NCBI RefSeq assembly: GCF_051622035.1
Contig: NC_135362.1
Span: 27,401,001 to 27,465,000 of the forward strand
Origin: Arctopsyche grandis
Taxonomy: Eukaryota > Arthropoda > Insecta > Trichoptera > Hydropsychidae
Length of the DNA stretch: 64,000 nucleotides
Direction: 5' to 3'
Shown piece by piece: positions 34,255-46,899 of this stretch (positions within the stretch are counted from its first letter, which is position 1; the number at the start of each line of letters is the position of its first letter). Both the position numbers and the translations under genes were made by a program. The notes beneath the pieces were generated by a model, which had not been told where the DNA came from, ran no database searches, and worked only from the letters and a program-made list of their open reading frames with translations.

Positions 34255-34830
34255 TATAATATTTAACTTTATTTCAATTTATGTATCAATTCCTTTTCGA
34301 AATCAACGGGCACAACATTCATATTTTGTAATATTGTTGCGTAGGGGTGGGTTTAGAATCCAATTGAAAGGCCAGTCACTTCAGCATTTATTCAACGATT
34401 CCAGAGGTCTACACGGAACCACCGCTCACTTCAGAATAGTGTGATCTATCGTGTGAACTTCCTTATAAAGGACTATTTGCTCAGCATCCATTAAATTGTT
34501 TATGCACTTCAAGGACAATAGACTCACCAGGGTAGACCTTTAAGTTCCTAAACAATAGACTCATTAATGAATCAGGGAAGCTGTGCTGTCCAACTTGTCC
34601 TTTATAAGGAGGTACACACAGTAAATCACATTATTCTGGAGTGAGCAGTGGTTCCGTGTAGACCTTTGGGATCGTTGAATAAATGCTGTGAAGTGATTTC
34701 GGCCTTTCATTTGGATCCTGAACCCTCCCCTACGTGACAATATTACAAAATATTAGTGTTGTGCCCGATGATTTCGGAAAGGAATTGATACATAAATTAA
34801 AATTAAGTTAAATGTTATATATAAATATGT
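34255..34830. mobile_element. Foldback family G, full copy within inverted flanks
   Basis: Arms start GTTGCGTAGGGGTGGGTTTA (34337) and end with the complement (TCCCCTACGTGAC, 34735). The inverted match continues outward through AATATTACAAAATAT and GTATCAATTCCTTT to about 34255 and 34830. So both the element and its insertion context are inverted. It is noncoding. Confidence 0.82.
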
Positions 34831-35660
34831 ATAATGTGAGGTAACTTATAGGCGCGCGAACGTATTAATAGTAAAACCCGCCACTCGGCCTGACGTCGCA
34901 TATGCCTGTCATCGCTCGGCCTAACGTCACGCTCCCCCCCCCCACTTCCCCGCATCTTCCCGACCACTTCTCCACTCTGATTAGCTGTGTTTCCACGGCT
35001 GGCACATACTCACATCGCGTCCGTTTTTGGGTTTGTTAGTAAATTTCGTGTTTGCATTTCGGTATTTGACGCAGAGAGATGTAATAAGAATAGGGGGGCC
35101 CTTACGAATAAATAATTGTTTTCAATTTTACGCGGTACGTCTCTATAAATACGCTACATCGCACGAAATACAATCGGATCAATTTACTTATAAAAATGTA
35201 TCCCATGTTGTTTATTGTGTGTTTTTGAATGTATTGTGCAATTTTTACCGATGCTTGCCCATCTTGCGAGTAATATAAACAAACAGAGAAGTTTTTATCG
35301 GTCATACGTCGAGCACCAAGCGTCAAATACGACTGATGCTAAAATTATTTAGATCTGTCCGTGGACAGAATGTCACTTGACAACAAAAGAACACCTAAAG
35401 CCACTTCGATTAATATTATATTTCTCTGATATGACGTCTCGGCGAAATTCGCGACTGTTTTAATTTAAGCATGTACGAAAGACAATGCATATATGGCATT
35501 CCGATGTGCATTGATGATTGGCCATTATTAAAATTTAGGTGGATCTTTCTGGCAAGTTTAAAAAGGCAAAAATCGAGTCAATAGTATGAAATGAGCATGC
35601 AGCTGCGTCGTTTGAAGCGATTTGTAGCGGAGCGTCCGTTTTTATATACATAATTATTAT
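34831..35660. other. No gene seen; CpG-rich patch and repeat fragments
   Basis: 34850-35020 is comparatively GC-rich with two CTCGGCCT(G/A)ACGTC repeats. The open frames at 35027-35326 have no recognisable domain. 35500-35575 is a fragment of the palindromic complex at 17270. Confidence 0.4.
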
Positions 35661-35666
35661 TATATA

Positions 35667-35783
35667 CTAGTTTTATGCCCGTTGAAATTTCAACGGGTGG
35701 TCTCGGAAACAAATTGATACATGCTTAAAAATAAAGTTACAATACGTATAGTAATAATTAATTGGAAGCGCAACTAAAACAGA
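35667..35783 (-). mobile_element. Helitron 3' end with perfect hairpin, minus strand
   Basis: Read on the minus strand: the 20-bp perfect palindrome CCCGTTGAAATTTCAACGGG (35678-35697), a short spacer, then CTAG at 35667-35670 followed by a host T. This is the canonical Helitron 3' architecture. The 5' end is not identified. Confidence 0.65.
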
Positions 35784-35995
35784 AATGGGCCCTGACGTGT
35801 GATTTTGGTCGGAGATCTTGTCTTCACTAACTGAGGGGTGCGGGGGGTTTAACTAGCGGGGAAGTTGGGGGAAAAAAAAGTTTTTTTCCCTACGACGCAG
35901 CGGTACCTACCTACCTACTGAGAGAAACTGTGCATGCGCCAAAAGGGAGACCAGTATAAAGCGTGAGGGCAGATCTAGTGTATTATACATCAATG
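35784..35995. mobile_element. MITE family B, one end truncated
   Basis: Matches 42590-42808 (ATGGGCCCTGACGTGTGATT at the left, GTGTATTATACATCAATG at the right). The left terminal repeat is missing. Confidence 0.8.
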
Positions 35996-36172
35996 ATCGA
36001 AACTGGAAATGGAGTCTGTATCCGAAAAAAAAATGAATCCGAAACCGGAAATGAAAAAGGAATCGGGATCTAGAACTGAAAAAGAAATTGGGATCCGGAA
36101 TTGAAACAGTAATCGGGATCCGGAACTGAAACACCCCGGCCGCCGCCGCCCTTAGGCAAAATCAAAACGGAT

Positions 36173-36457
36173 ATGTCACAGTGAAATTATATTTCAAGTG
36201 AAAACATATTTTCACTGACGTTTTAGTGAAATCATAATTAAATGATTTTATTCATTTGAGATTAGATTGTAAGGGTTGGTATTATTTAAGGGCTAGGATA
36301 GCTTAGGTTAAGTAAGGGTTGGCCCTATTCATTTAAGATTGGGTTGTTACGGTTAAATTTATAGAGTCAAACGTTGTAAATTCATTGTTTGATACATTTT
36401 CACTGCTTGAATTGCTGAAAATATATTTTCACTTGAAATATGATTTCACTGTACATA
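36173..36457. mobile_element. MITE family A, uninterrupted copy
   Basis: Terminal repeats ATGTCACAGTGAAA and CACTGTACAT. The body aligns with 14047-14573 minus the nested family B element, showing the pre-insertion sequence GTCAAACGTTGTAA. Confidence 0.85.
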
Positions 36458-36548
36458 TACACAATTTGAACAACATGCAACTTATTTATTACAATAATAA
36501 TATACATCAACATACTATTTTCATATTTTCATTATATATAATACTTAA

Positions 36549-37045
36549 GAGGGCTGAACACCCGAAACCTTAATTTTGTTGCCGTTCCTTTCTTTGATGT
36601 ATATATTGAGTGAATGCGACAATATATATATTGAGTGAATGCGACAGTTTCGCTTCGACCAGATAATACGTATTTTAAATCGACAAAATCGAGGTTTCGT
36701 ATTCTCCTATTTTCTCTTCCAAAACTGGACCAATTTTTAAAAAAATTTCATCATCGGTATGAGAAAGATATTTTCTGTGCAACTATGCGCGTATTTTTTT
36801 TTAAATTGACCATTAAATAAGCACGCTAGACTCTTTTCGTGGGTGTAAAAAAGAGGCGACTTTATAGATGTTTGGCGGTTCCTAGCTCCTATAAAAAAAA
36901 ATAACTCATCAAAAAAATAAAACGTTAGATGCATCCCAATGGTGGATATCCATAGCATATTAAAAAATAATTTGTCTAGTGCCATAATTGAGGAAGGGAG
37001 AAGTGTAATACGTTTGTATGGACAAGGCACTGGTGTCCAGCCCTC
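36549..37045 (-). mobile_element. TTAA-target MITE (piggyBac-like), copy 1
   Basis: Ends GAGGGCTGAACACC and GGTGTCCAGCCCTC, with TTAA at the left flank (36545-36548) and TTTT at the right. It is the reverse complement of the element at 50930-51456 along its length. Noncoding. Confidence 0.8.
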
Positions 37046-37442
37046 TTTTTTTTTGATTTTTAAATGCTTTTTATTATTATGAAATTATGTTCACAATACA
37101 TCTTATATCTATTTTAATAGCTACTGATCTACTGATCATTTTCTATTTTACAATTTAATTTAATTTGGTTTGTAATCATAGTATTATATTATTCTAATGT
37201 TAATCTACAGCATGCCCTCTTATTAAACAGTTGGTATATCAATAGTAAATTCAAAACTATAACGATAAATTCGAGACAAAAATGATAATCCATGTAAATA
37301 AATAAATATATACATAGATAAACAAAAGATAATAATTTGAAATACATACAAACAATTGAGTGGGCTTTCTGAAGTATATTTTATTCATAGTGATATAATC
37401 AAAACGTAGATTTGATTTGAAAATTTTCGACGGTTTTGATCC

Positions 37443-37685
37443 ATGATTCGTTTAGCTGTTGCCATTCGCCGACAGATGTCACTGGTAAATCTCACCCCAA
37501 CCCTGAGCCGTAACTGTGATGTTTTTTTATTTATACTAAAATGTCAGCAGGGTCGCAGTCGAATGTTTACATACGAACGGCGCAGATATGACGCACCCCT
37601 GAACCCGCTACGTCGTCGGAGATCATCGTCAGCACTTGGCCAGGAGCTGCACCAGGTATTTCGATCATTCCCCACCGACACCTAA
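37443..37685 (+). CDS. Candidate first coding exon in a CpG-rich patch (weak)
   Basis: 37420-37850 is CpG-rich compared with its surroundings, and no repeat copy was noticed. An open frame includes MFTYERRRYDAPLNPLRRRR then SSSALGQELHQ before a possible GTATTT donor at about 37653. The basic Arg/Ser stretch looks like a real N-terminus, but no partner exon or known family was recognised. It may instead be a promoter or 5' UTR on either strand. Confidence 0.2.
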   Translation: MIRLAVAIRRQMSLVNLTPTLSRNCDVFLFILKCQQGRSRMFTYERRRYDAPLNPLRRRRSSSALGQELHQVFRSFPTDT

Positions 37686-37689
37686 ACAC

Positions 37690-39850
37690 GGTTTTCCTCT
37701 AATACGCCGCCGCCGGTTTTCCCGTTTTTCTTTGTACAATCCATTACAATACAACGGATAACGTCGTACTTACACGAAACCTTCGCACAATCGTTACAAC
37801 GTAACAAATCTCGACAATGCACACCGATGCGACCACTTTTCCGTCGATTTTTCACACATTTAGTATTTACAAAATTTTAATCGCGACAATCTTTCGAATC
37901 TGCAACACAACTTATTGATTTAATTCCACAATAAAAACATTCGCACCTGCATTGTATGAATTGTGTAATATAATTAAAAATATTATATAACTCGCACACT
38001 GGCGTCAAAGTTTACGACATTCGCACCTTTGTTTATTATACCGGGTGACTCGAAAAAAATCCCATAATGAGTGATGCGTCTCTTTAAAAAAAATAGCCAC
38101 TCTGCATAATAATTTTCCAATAAAAAGATTTTAACTTTTGTACCGAAAATTAACTCAAGATAAAAAAAAAAATAAAAAAAACCGTTGCTGTGTCGAAAAT
38201 TTGCTTTGTTATCGCTCTTTGTTTATCTCGTCATAACAACACATATTGTTTGTTTTTTTTTTATTGAGACATTTGTATCTATGTATACATATATATATAA
38301 CTAATCATTCTATAATGTATATATAATTGCCTAAAAAACGTGTACAATTTAATGCAACAAAACAGATGTATCATTTTTAATCATATATACATACGTACTT
38401 GTACTGGTTCTAACCGTTTGAATAAAACATTCAACGCGATTTAATTGAATATTTTACACAATGAGGGGGGCTTTGTATTTGCTTTTGTATCAAATCCTTG
38501 CTCTTGAAATGAGCATTCATGTGTAGGTTGAATGAAAGTAAGAGATTAAGATTTGAGAACGTTTTCGTGAAACATTCCGCGCATTGCGCAATTGTTTTAT
38601 TTATTCGAAATGAACAGTTCTAAATTAAAATCTAAAAATATACATCAAAATAAAACATTTCGAGTGTTTCGTTTGATTTTTTCCACATTTAATAATGTAT
38701 TGTTTGTAGATATAAACTGTCGCTGGTTTTTATTCATTTGAAATTTTCCACCCTAGAGAATTCCATTATAAAAAAATAGGAGTATTTAGTGTGAAGGGTT
38801 TTATTAAATTTTGAGAAACGCTGACTCGAATTGCGGCCGTCCAAAATGGCCCTATTAACGTGAAATTAATTATGTATCGTATTTTATACCTGTGCGACCC
38901 AACATTTGATATCTAATATTGATATAGTTTAGAACTATGTATGTATGATGCTTACAATATGTGCTCTCTCTTGTAATAATATAATGCAAAATATGTACAT
39001 ACATATGTAGCTGTGTCATCTTGGGAAGGTTATCTCCATTACTTTCTAAGAAAGAGTAAAGTGGAAGTAGAAAAGGGTGATGATTTAGTGTAGCAATTTA
39101 ATACATAATAGTCGGAAAGAGTATTTTCGTATAAAACTGTCAGTGTATATAGTAGCATTACAATTGATATAGTTTTGCCTAGTGGAATTATCCCACGTGA
39201 GCTATTTTTTGGCGAATTTTATTCATCTTTTTTAAATAAAAGTTATTAACCGTAGGGAAAAATATTGTTCATGTCGAAAAATTACTCATGGGGCTTAGTC
39301 CCATCAGGCTAAGCTCTGTTCAATTATAGAATCTGGTATCTAGGTCAAAATCCTACCCGTAAGTGTTCATACTATGCGTGTCTACAAAATAAGGTACTTT
39401 CATTGTAGGGAGTTTATAAAAATAAAGCAAAAAAAAAACGCTTATCAATTGGGCTATTTTTGAATATGATTTCTCAATTGAGCTGTTCCAACTTGATATA
39501 AGGTTATATCAATTTACATGCAAACTACGTATTTATTCGCTCTATATATTATTGGCCTTATTTATACACGTGCTTTCCGAATTAATTCGCCTGACTTCTC
39601 CAAGTTTACAGTTCATATTCAATACCAGGCCTAATCCTAGTTGAAAACATTTGCATCTTCTGACGAAATTTCGTTGAAGTATATTTTATTTTTATTACAT
39701 ACATATATCATTTATGTGCCATGACAGGAAATCAGGCCCAAGGCGACACATATAGTTATATTATTTTTGTACATATGTAAGTACTAACAATTTAACAAAC
39801 ATAACAGAACGTAGAGACATCTATGCACAATCAAAAAAAGAAATACATTA
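37690..39850. other. AT-rich intergenic DNA, nothing recognised
   Basis: No reading frame with a recognisable domain, no clear element ends, and only scattered ACATACATA-type microsatellite strings. Confidence 0.5.
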
Positions 39851-39854
39851 TGTA

Positions 39855-40104
39855 TGTAGGTAGCATTTATAATAAGATTCTCGATAATAATTTGAATTTG
39901 CTAGAAACTGAGGGGAAGGGGATATCGATTTATTGGATCTGTCACAACAATTAATCTAGAAAAATTGAAAAATTCTAACAGGAGACGGTCGATCTGTGTT
40001 GAAATAACCACAAGATCTCGCCAGCAGCGCATTTTCCCGGGACTCGAACGCATGACCTCTCTACTGGTATTAAATAGCTTTCTCAGAGCACTACGCTGTG
40101 GCTT
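39855..40104 (-). mobile_element. SINE-2 copy (tRNA-derived), minus orientation
   Basis: The body has GATTTATTGGATCTGTCACA and AACAGGAGACGGTCGATCTG. The tRNA-like head at the right reads on the minus strand with an A-box-like region and a B box (GCGTTCGAGTCCC). Confidence 0.68.
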
Positions 40105-40734
40105 TATGTATATGTATTTGTTTCAATTAAAACTTTTCCGATTTGTCAATTAGTTGGGTGATTTATCCTAGCCGAAAATTAGTGTAGTAAGTCGTTCGAG
40201 GTTTAAAAATTATTTTGGCAGTTAGTTTTTCAATCAATTATTCTAGTTAACTGCAGTCTAATGTCTCCCAAATTTGTGTTTAAAATACAATAGAATCTCC
40301 AAAACGAATGATCCAAACAAAAAGGTGCCATTTAGCGTAGTAAAATCGTTAGTTACGATACAAATATCGTACATATGTAGATAGCAATGTCTACGATCGA
40401 TAAATTCGGAATCACTTATTTTTTAGACTTCTTTATAGCTGTCAATGAAGAATAAAATATAATGCGAAATTTTATCTCGGAACCTCTCAATCATAAGCAG
40501 AACGTTTTATCTTGCGTATATTGTAGGTTATATAATACATAAAAAAAATCAACGTATCGTCTAATTAACTATATTTATTTAAGATTAACACTCAACTTAG
40601 CAACAGCTATTATGTATGTATATGTTACAGTACAATTGTATACCTCGTTTGTTAATAAACATACTATTTTGTTCATACACGAACCAATCTGGCTAGTTAT
40701 ATGTAGTGAATAAATTGACAAACAAACTAGTTTG

Positions 40735-41110
40735 TTCATACACAAACTACACTGTTCGACACGAAAAATGGTTCAGAGACGACATATGACTTTTCTTACA
40801 GATCTATGCCCAGTAATCACGAATCTGGTAATAAAAAGTGTTGATTGGCTCGAGATTCGGAGATATATGTGTTTTTTAAATCGCGCGATTTTTCTATATA
40901 TTGGTGTTGTTCGGTCGATGTCTCAAAATCTGTCAATTCTCTGTTCAAAATGAATATTGGAATCTATAGTCGGGTATTTTATCTTTCATTTGTAATACTT
41001 ATCAACTTTCAAATCTCTCTAAGTAGTCGTCCAGTTCAAATCAAAAGTCAAAAGTACGTATTTTCACTGTACGGATTTTTTCCCACTGTTAATACTATTT
41101 TATATTGAGT
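40735..41110. repeat. Dispersed repeat, reverse complement of 48890-49165
   Basis: Blocks such as TGGCTCGAGATTCGGAGATA and AATCGCGCGATTTTTCTATA recur inverted at 48.9-49.2 kb. The ends resemble ACACTGTTCGACA. No ORF of note. Confidence 0.65.
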
Positions 41111-41298
41111 ATTTTCTATTGAAACATCTTTATTGGGATTGTGTTCTGGCCACACTATTTTTTGTTTTCGTTTAAAAGGGTTAATTGGAAGTGTGCTGAA
41201 TTTTAAATCGGTAAAATTTCCAACTAAAAACTCGTACTATTATTTCCTCGTATTTACACGAATCTGAATTGTCTTTATATGAAAATTAAATAAAATTC

Positions 41299-41338
41299 CA
41301 CTTAGAAAAATTATATGTCGTATAATTTTTCTAAGTGT
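41299..41338. repeat. Hairpin palindrome, 17-bp arms
   Basis: CACTTAGAAAAATTATA and its complement flank TGTCG. It lies near the 3' side of a SINE-1 copy but does not share the H1-H7 loop. Confidence 0.75.
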
Positions 41339-41399
41339 AAAAATCACAGGTACATTTGATACGAGTATTATTAGTATTATACAAAGTAAATACATATAA

Positions 41400-41778
41400 A
41401 TTAACACCCACAGAGACATCTATGGTCAAATTTGTAAATTTGCAGCATTTTTAAACAATTCATTGAAATTCAGTAAATACATATCAATTAACATCCATAG
41501 AGAGACATTTATGGTCAAATTTGTAAATTTATAGCATTTTATACAATCTAGCGAAATTCGAGATTCCTGAAAACTCGAGATTTTCGAAAAAATGGGTCAG
41601 GTTGCCAATTTTTTGGAAGCGTTTCAATAAAAATCAGATAAATTGCTAAACTCTAGTTAGGAAACGATCGTCCTGGAGTCACAAATCCAAGGTCTGGCCA
41701 GCAGAAACCAGTGGGATTTGAACCCGTGACCTCTTTGTTCAAAGCATTATATGCTAACCACTAGTCTATTCTGCTGGT
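41400..41778 (-). mobile_element. SINE-1 copy with internal duplication
   Basis: The tRNA-like head at the right (minus strand) has TAGTGGTTAGCATATAATGC and the B box GGGTTCAAATCC. The AGAGACAT(C/T)TATGGTCAAA body segment occurs twice in tandem (41410, 41500). Confidence 0.75.
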
Positions 41779-41920
41779 TGACTGCTAACAGTTTCATACG
41801 ACACCTGGTGAGTCTATTTGAAGATGGCTTTTGTCTGCTAGCATTTAAACTGAAACCAATAGTTCGTGTATGAACAAACTAGCATGTTCATGAACAAACC
41901 GGTGTGAACACTTGGACTAT

Positions 41921-41922
<2 letters not shown>

Positions 41923-41959
<37 letters not shown>
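41923..41959. repeat. (TA)n microsatellite
   Basis: Short TA run beside ACATACATA repeats, intergenic. Confidence 0.9.
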
Positions 41960-41964
<5 letters not shown>

Positions 41965-42567
41965 CATATACAATCCATTGAATAATTTATCAGCATCATA
42001 CTTGTGTACAAAATCAATAAGTTAGTACTAGAATCGATCGCATACGTTTAAATGATTCTACATAAATTACCATTCCGGTACATAATTTATATGCACTTTT
42101 CGAGAAAGTGCCCGACGGGGAAATTGGCGCAAAAATTCCCATTAATTTTTCCTCGGAAAATAATGAGCACTTCTGGATCGCTTGACCCAATTAGTTGTAC
42201 ATATAATACATTGTAGGTACGGTTGCCGTCTCTCAGAAATGCACCTGATATTCTCTGTTGCGACCTTAGATTTAATTATCGAGACTTTATAAATAGACTT
42301 TGTCGTCTACGTAGACTTGAATATAATATATATTTATACAAATATATAGTAAATGAATTGGATTGAGAAATTTAATTTGAGCTGTTGATGGCTCACAGTC
42401 TCGCGAGCCCGTTTTGGGTAGGTGCTATCGATTTCCGTGCTCGAAATTAAATTCGCGCATTCGACAGTTGCGATTTAATTATGTGTATCTCTGCGATCGT
42501 TCTGCATATCTGCTGCTTGATTTATTGGATTTAATCAATGTTGGGTGCTGCTTTTTAGTGCTCTGTC

Positions 42568-42808
42568 CATTGATGTATAATACACTAGATGGGCCCTGAC
42601 GTGTGATTTTGGTCGGAGATGTTGTCTTCACTAACTGAGGGGTGCGGGGGGTTTAACTAGCGGGGAAGTTGGGAAAAAAATGTTTTTTTTTCCTACGACG
42701 CAGCGGTACCTACTGAGAGAAACTGTGCATGCGCCATGTATTTTGCATGCGCCAAAAGGGAGACCAGTATAAAGCGTGAGGGCGGATCTAGTGTATTATA
42801 CATCAATG
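42568..42808. mobile_element. MITE family B, intact, 8-bp TSD
   Basis: 241 bp with inverted ends CATTGATGTATAATACACTA and its complement, flanked by GCTCTGTC on both sides (42560-42567, 42809-42816). It is the best-preserved copy of the family. It carries the ACTGAGGGGTGCGGGGGGTT block and is noncoding. Confidence 0.93.
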
Positions 42809-44096
42809 GCTCTGTCATGTCTTGGGTCGTTTGTACAGGAATGCTACAAAGTGGTATGTGTAAAAAGCGCAATATCAATAGAAGTTTTGGAATAAAGGTA
42901 GCCGTTTAGGTAGATATCCGTCTGTAGACTTGCAACAATTAACAAATTTAAACAAGCCCAATTCGGGAGAAAGGGAAAGGATGCTGGTTGTACCGGAACC
43001 GTCACATAAATTAAAGTAGATACATTGGAAAAATCCAACAGGAGACGATCGATCGGCATTTAATAGCCACAAAGATCTTACCAGCTGCGATAGATATACT
43101 ACATACGCTGTCCTAAGCCACTTCTGTAGACAAATCGGCAGACAATCCTGTCGGTTTATGAGAGACCATAAAATTTCCTAGCACTTTTGTGCCACAACGT
43201 ATGTAGCTCATTGTATAAGCTATTGCATACCAGTAGTAGGTAGGATCAAAATCAAACCTATAGTTGGTCCGCTGTAGGAAGACACTTCAAAAAAACGCAC
43301 AAGCTGTCCCTTAAACCAATAGCATTTCGCGTGTACAATGTTCTACTGTCTTCGGAAATGCGTACGTGCGCGCATAAACGCCCCCCATTGACTTCGGGGA
43401 TCTTAGACAAACGTTTTCCCCGCCTTTGTGTAAATCCGTCACTTCAATTATGCAAAACTACATACACTGTATGTATGTACATACATACATCCGATGGAAT
43501 TTGATTGAATAAAAATAATTGTCTGTGATAATCGAATACCGCGTAAAACGATGTTTGAGCTATTATGTATGTATATCCATTCTATACGATTAATGCGACT
43601 TTGCTAACGAACGTATATGTATGATTATGATGTAAAATTTCCTGGCGGCTAAGCCTTTTCCGATAGCACAGATATACGGTTTTAATAGTTACGAACACAC
43701 AACCGGAATCTTTGCACATCACCGGAAGCTTTTAATCGGACTGGACGCGAACCGGTCAGGGTTTGAACCGGTGATTAATCAAAGAGGTGTCCCTAGTTCA
43801 TTTCCCTCGTGTCGCAATTTCCCTTTAGTTCGTTTTGACAAGAATGATTCATTTATGTGTACAACCCTATCCAATCCATGCCTGAATTTTTTAGCATTCA
43901 TTATATTAGATAAAGGGCTCTACGGAATGACTTGGTCAGTTAATAAGATATACTTGAATGCTATTTTATTTTTTCTTGAACATAGATTGTGTTGGTAAGA
44001 TGAACTTCTCCAGGTCCAAATTCTTGCGGAATGGAGGTCTGATTGATGGTCCTGAAAAACATACATACATACATATATTGAAAAATCGTGTTGCTC

Positions 44097-44355
44097 AATT
44101 AAATATGCCACAAGGTAGTGCACTGGTAGAGCTATTGCATACCAGTAGAGAGATCGTGGGTTCAAGTCCCAACCGAATACGCTGATGGTGAAATCTTCAG
44201 GTTATTAAAACATGAATCGACCATCTGCTGCTAGAATTTTCCGATTTTTCTAACTTAATTGTTGTGACGGATCCAATAAATCGGTTTCCTCCACCTCAGT
44301 TTCTCGTAAATTAGAGTTATTATCATCTCTCATTTGTTGAATCTTATAAAATGCT
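44097..44355 (+). mobile_element. SINE-2 copy, plus orientation
   Basis: The tRNA-like head has A box TAGTGCACTGGTAGAGC and B box GGGTTCAAGTCCC. The body has GTTGTGACGGATCCAATAAA and ends near ATCTTATAAAATGCTAC. It is too diverged at the acceptor stem to be a functional tRNA. Confidence 0.72.
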
Positions 44356-44394
44356 ACTTACGTAATGTATTTGTCGCAAATTTGCTGTGCATCA

Positions 44395-44832
44395 AAATTT
44401 TTGTTGATTGCCCATAGATGTCTCTATTGTATTCGATACTTTATTTTTATTTTACAAGAAAGCACCCATATATTTTTTACATTACACATGACATCTATAG
44501 TCAAACATTGCACAGAAGTATTGAAAGCATTATACAAGGTAAATACAATATCAATTAACATCTATGGTCAAGTTTGCAGCATTTTATACAATTCAGTCAA
44601 TTTCGAGATGCTGAAAAACCAAAATTTTCGAGAAATGGGTAAGGGTTGCCAATTTTTGGACCGTTTCAATAAAATCAGATATAATAAAATAATATTGGCA
44701 ATCTCTGATAGGAAACGATCGACCTGGAGTCACATATTTAAATTCTGGCCAGCAACAACCGGTGGGATTTGAATCCGTGACCATTTTGTTCGTACGCATT
44801 ATATGCTGACCACAAGTCTATCCTGCTGTTTA
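44395..44832 (-). mobile_element. SINE-1 copy, minus orientation
   Basis: Body CAATCTCTGATAGGAAACGA and GACCTGGAGTCACA. The head has GGTCAGCATATAATGCG and B box GGATTCAAATCCC on the minus strand. Confidence 0.72.
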
Positions 44833-44834
44833 TT

Positions 44835-46890
44835 AATTTATGTTAATAATAATTAATTTATAATATTTATGTATGTATGTAGGTAATAAAATAAAAATAT
44901 GTCCGCTTCGAAGGACCATGTTTGGATTTGGAGTTCGGTTTGAATGACAATGTTGAGGAATGATGTGGAGTTGATTGAAATATCTCTCTTCCCTCTTTGT
45001 AATCCTTTATTATCTAACGATATTTATAACTTTCCTGAATTGTGCAATGAGGTGAACTGCAGACGGCTCTATGCTTCTTCATTGATCTGAGCTGCACGTC
45101 AAGAGGTCCGTTCCTTACCAGCAGATAAGCATGTCTTCATAAATGTGTCTATGAAGATCACATTTATGTGTATTTGATGACCACCTTTGCGTGTCTAATG
45201 AAATGTTCGTGAGCAATTCCCCTCATTGAACATTACAATGAGTGGTGGGGGAACGCACGTCGTAACAGGCCTAAACACGAGTCTGTACGGTAACTGTTTG
45301 ATTATAATAATGAAAAATGAAAAATTATTTTTAAAATGCTATAATATGGAAATGTTTTCAATGTGCCATTATTATCTGATGAAAGTTCACATCTTATTGC
45401 GAGTATGTATATGTAGGTACATATGTATATTAATAAAAAAAATTCACTACGGCATATTATTACTACAATACTCAATAAATTATTTCGGAATTTTTTAAAT
45501 ACTTTATATTTTCTGATATATTTTTATTTTGTATTATTTTCAATGTATTCGTCGATTTAATGCGATTTAAACAAATTATACTTACTTTTTTTCGCTCGTT
45601 AATTTTTTCTATTTAATTTAATTGAAATTAAAAATCATGTTAATTTATTATTTCATTTGCATTCAACGTATTGCAATATTTTTATACAAAAAAAAAAAAA
45701 AAAAAAAAACGGTAATGCGTTGTAATTTTTTTTAGGAATATTTTTACACGTCCGTTCCATGAACGGATGCACCGTGCAAAAAGAGAACTAAATATACATG
45801 AAAAAAATATTTTTGCTATTTTTATGTTATAATTATGTAGCTGAAATAATACTCAGAAATTGCATAAAGATGTCATCTAAGTGCAATACGAAATAATATA
45901 ATTTGACTGACATCCGCAACATTAAATACACCGCCATTTTGAACTCGACTTTAGATCGGTCTTTTTTTCTCGAACAAAAAAGTGTTCGAAAAATGTTTTG
46001 ATGAAATTAGATGAAGGAAGCCATAATAAAAAAATAACACGCTTTGAAAAGTTTCGCTTTGTGCAAAACTTTTGCACGTATGTACATACATATGTGTGTT
46101 TATTCAGTCGAACGAATGATTGTTGTTTGCAGTGTCTGGAATTCATACCACTCGTCTTTTGTCGAACGTTTTTATTTTATTTTCTCGTATTATCGTAACA
46201 TGTTTGACGCTAATATTTGGGGGGGTCGATGTGTCAACACGGCCAAAAAAGGTTGAGATCTTCAGATCTGGACAAACATTCGAGTGGCTTGGAAATATTC
46301 GCGGGCTTTACCCACAGCGAATTTCCTCGTGTGGATAAGTGCCACTCTCGACACTCGTGAAATGTTTGCACACGACCGATATGAAAATTCGAATGCGAGA
46401 TATGATTTTTGGGCGGATTCACAATTTCGTTCTCGTCGTTGGTATTTTGATGGACGGAAAACTGATGAATGGTACACTGATGAGAATTTGATGATGTATG
46501 CATTGAATTTTACATGCTGTTGTTGCTTTATAACGGCAGTGCTTCAATTCAGAGTGTTTCTCGGAAACCCTTTCGGAAAAATTGATAATTTCCAGACACC
46601 TGTTTCTTCGTGAATATCTTCTGAGAGGGTCATTTCATTCGAATGTATGCTATAGTGATGCCCTGGAGTATATCTGTAACTGTAATAAATAAATAAATAT
46701 GTTTATAAGTATGCTTTCATTTTGTGGTTGTTAAATTTTACTGCAATTTCGATCGAATGTAATATATTTTAAGATTTTAACTATGCGTTTATTATATCAT
46801 ATGGTACATGAAAAAACTACATATGTACGTATTGAAAGAATATTTTGTTGGAAGACCGTTCGTGTGTATCTTATCTTTCTTCGAATGATA
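44835..46890. other. AT-rich intergenic DNA, no supported gene
   Basis: Contains a 22-A run near 45690 and overlapping open frames on both strands at 46000-46610 with no recognisable domain. They are unusual for AT-rich DNA, but I cannot assign coding function. Confidence 0.4.
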
Positions 46891-46899
46891 TGTTATGCG

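Noticed and set aside
35027..35278. 83-codon open frame
   Set aside because: No ATG at its start, no domain, and no splice partner seen.
44097..44170. Possible tRNA gene (A and B boxes present)
   Set aside because: No paired acceptor stem or anticodon arm, and the sequence continues into a repeated SINE body found elsewhere. The same holds for the heads at 41.7, 44.8, 59.1 and 61.3 kb.
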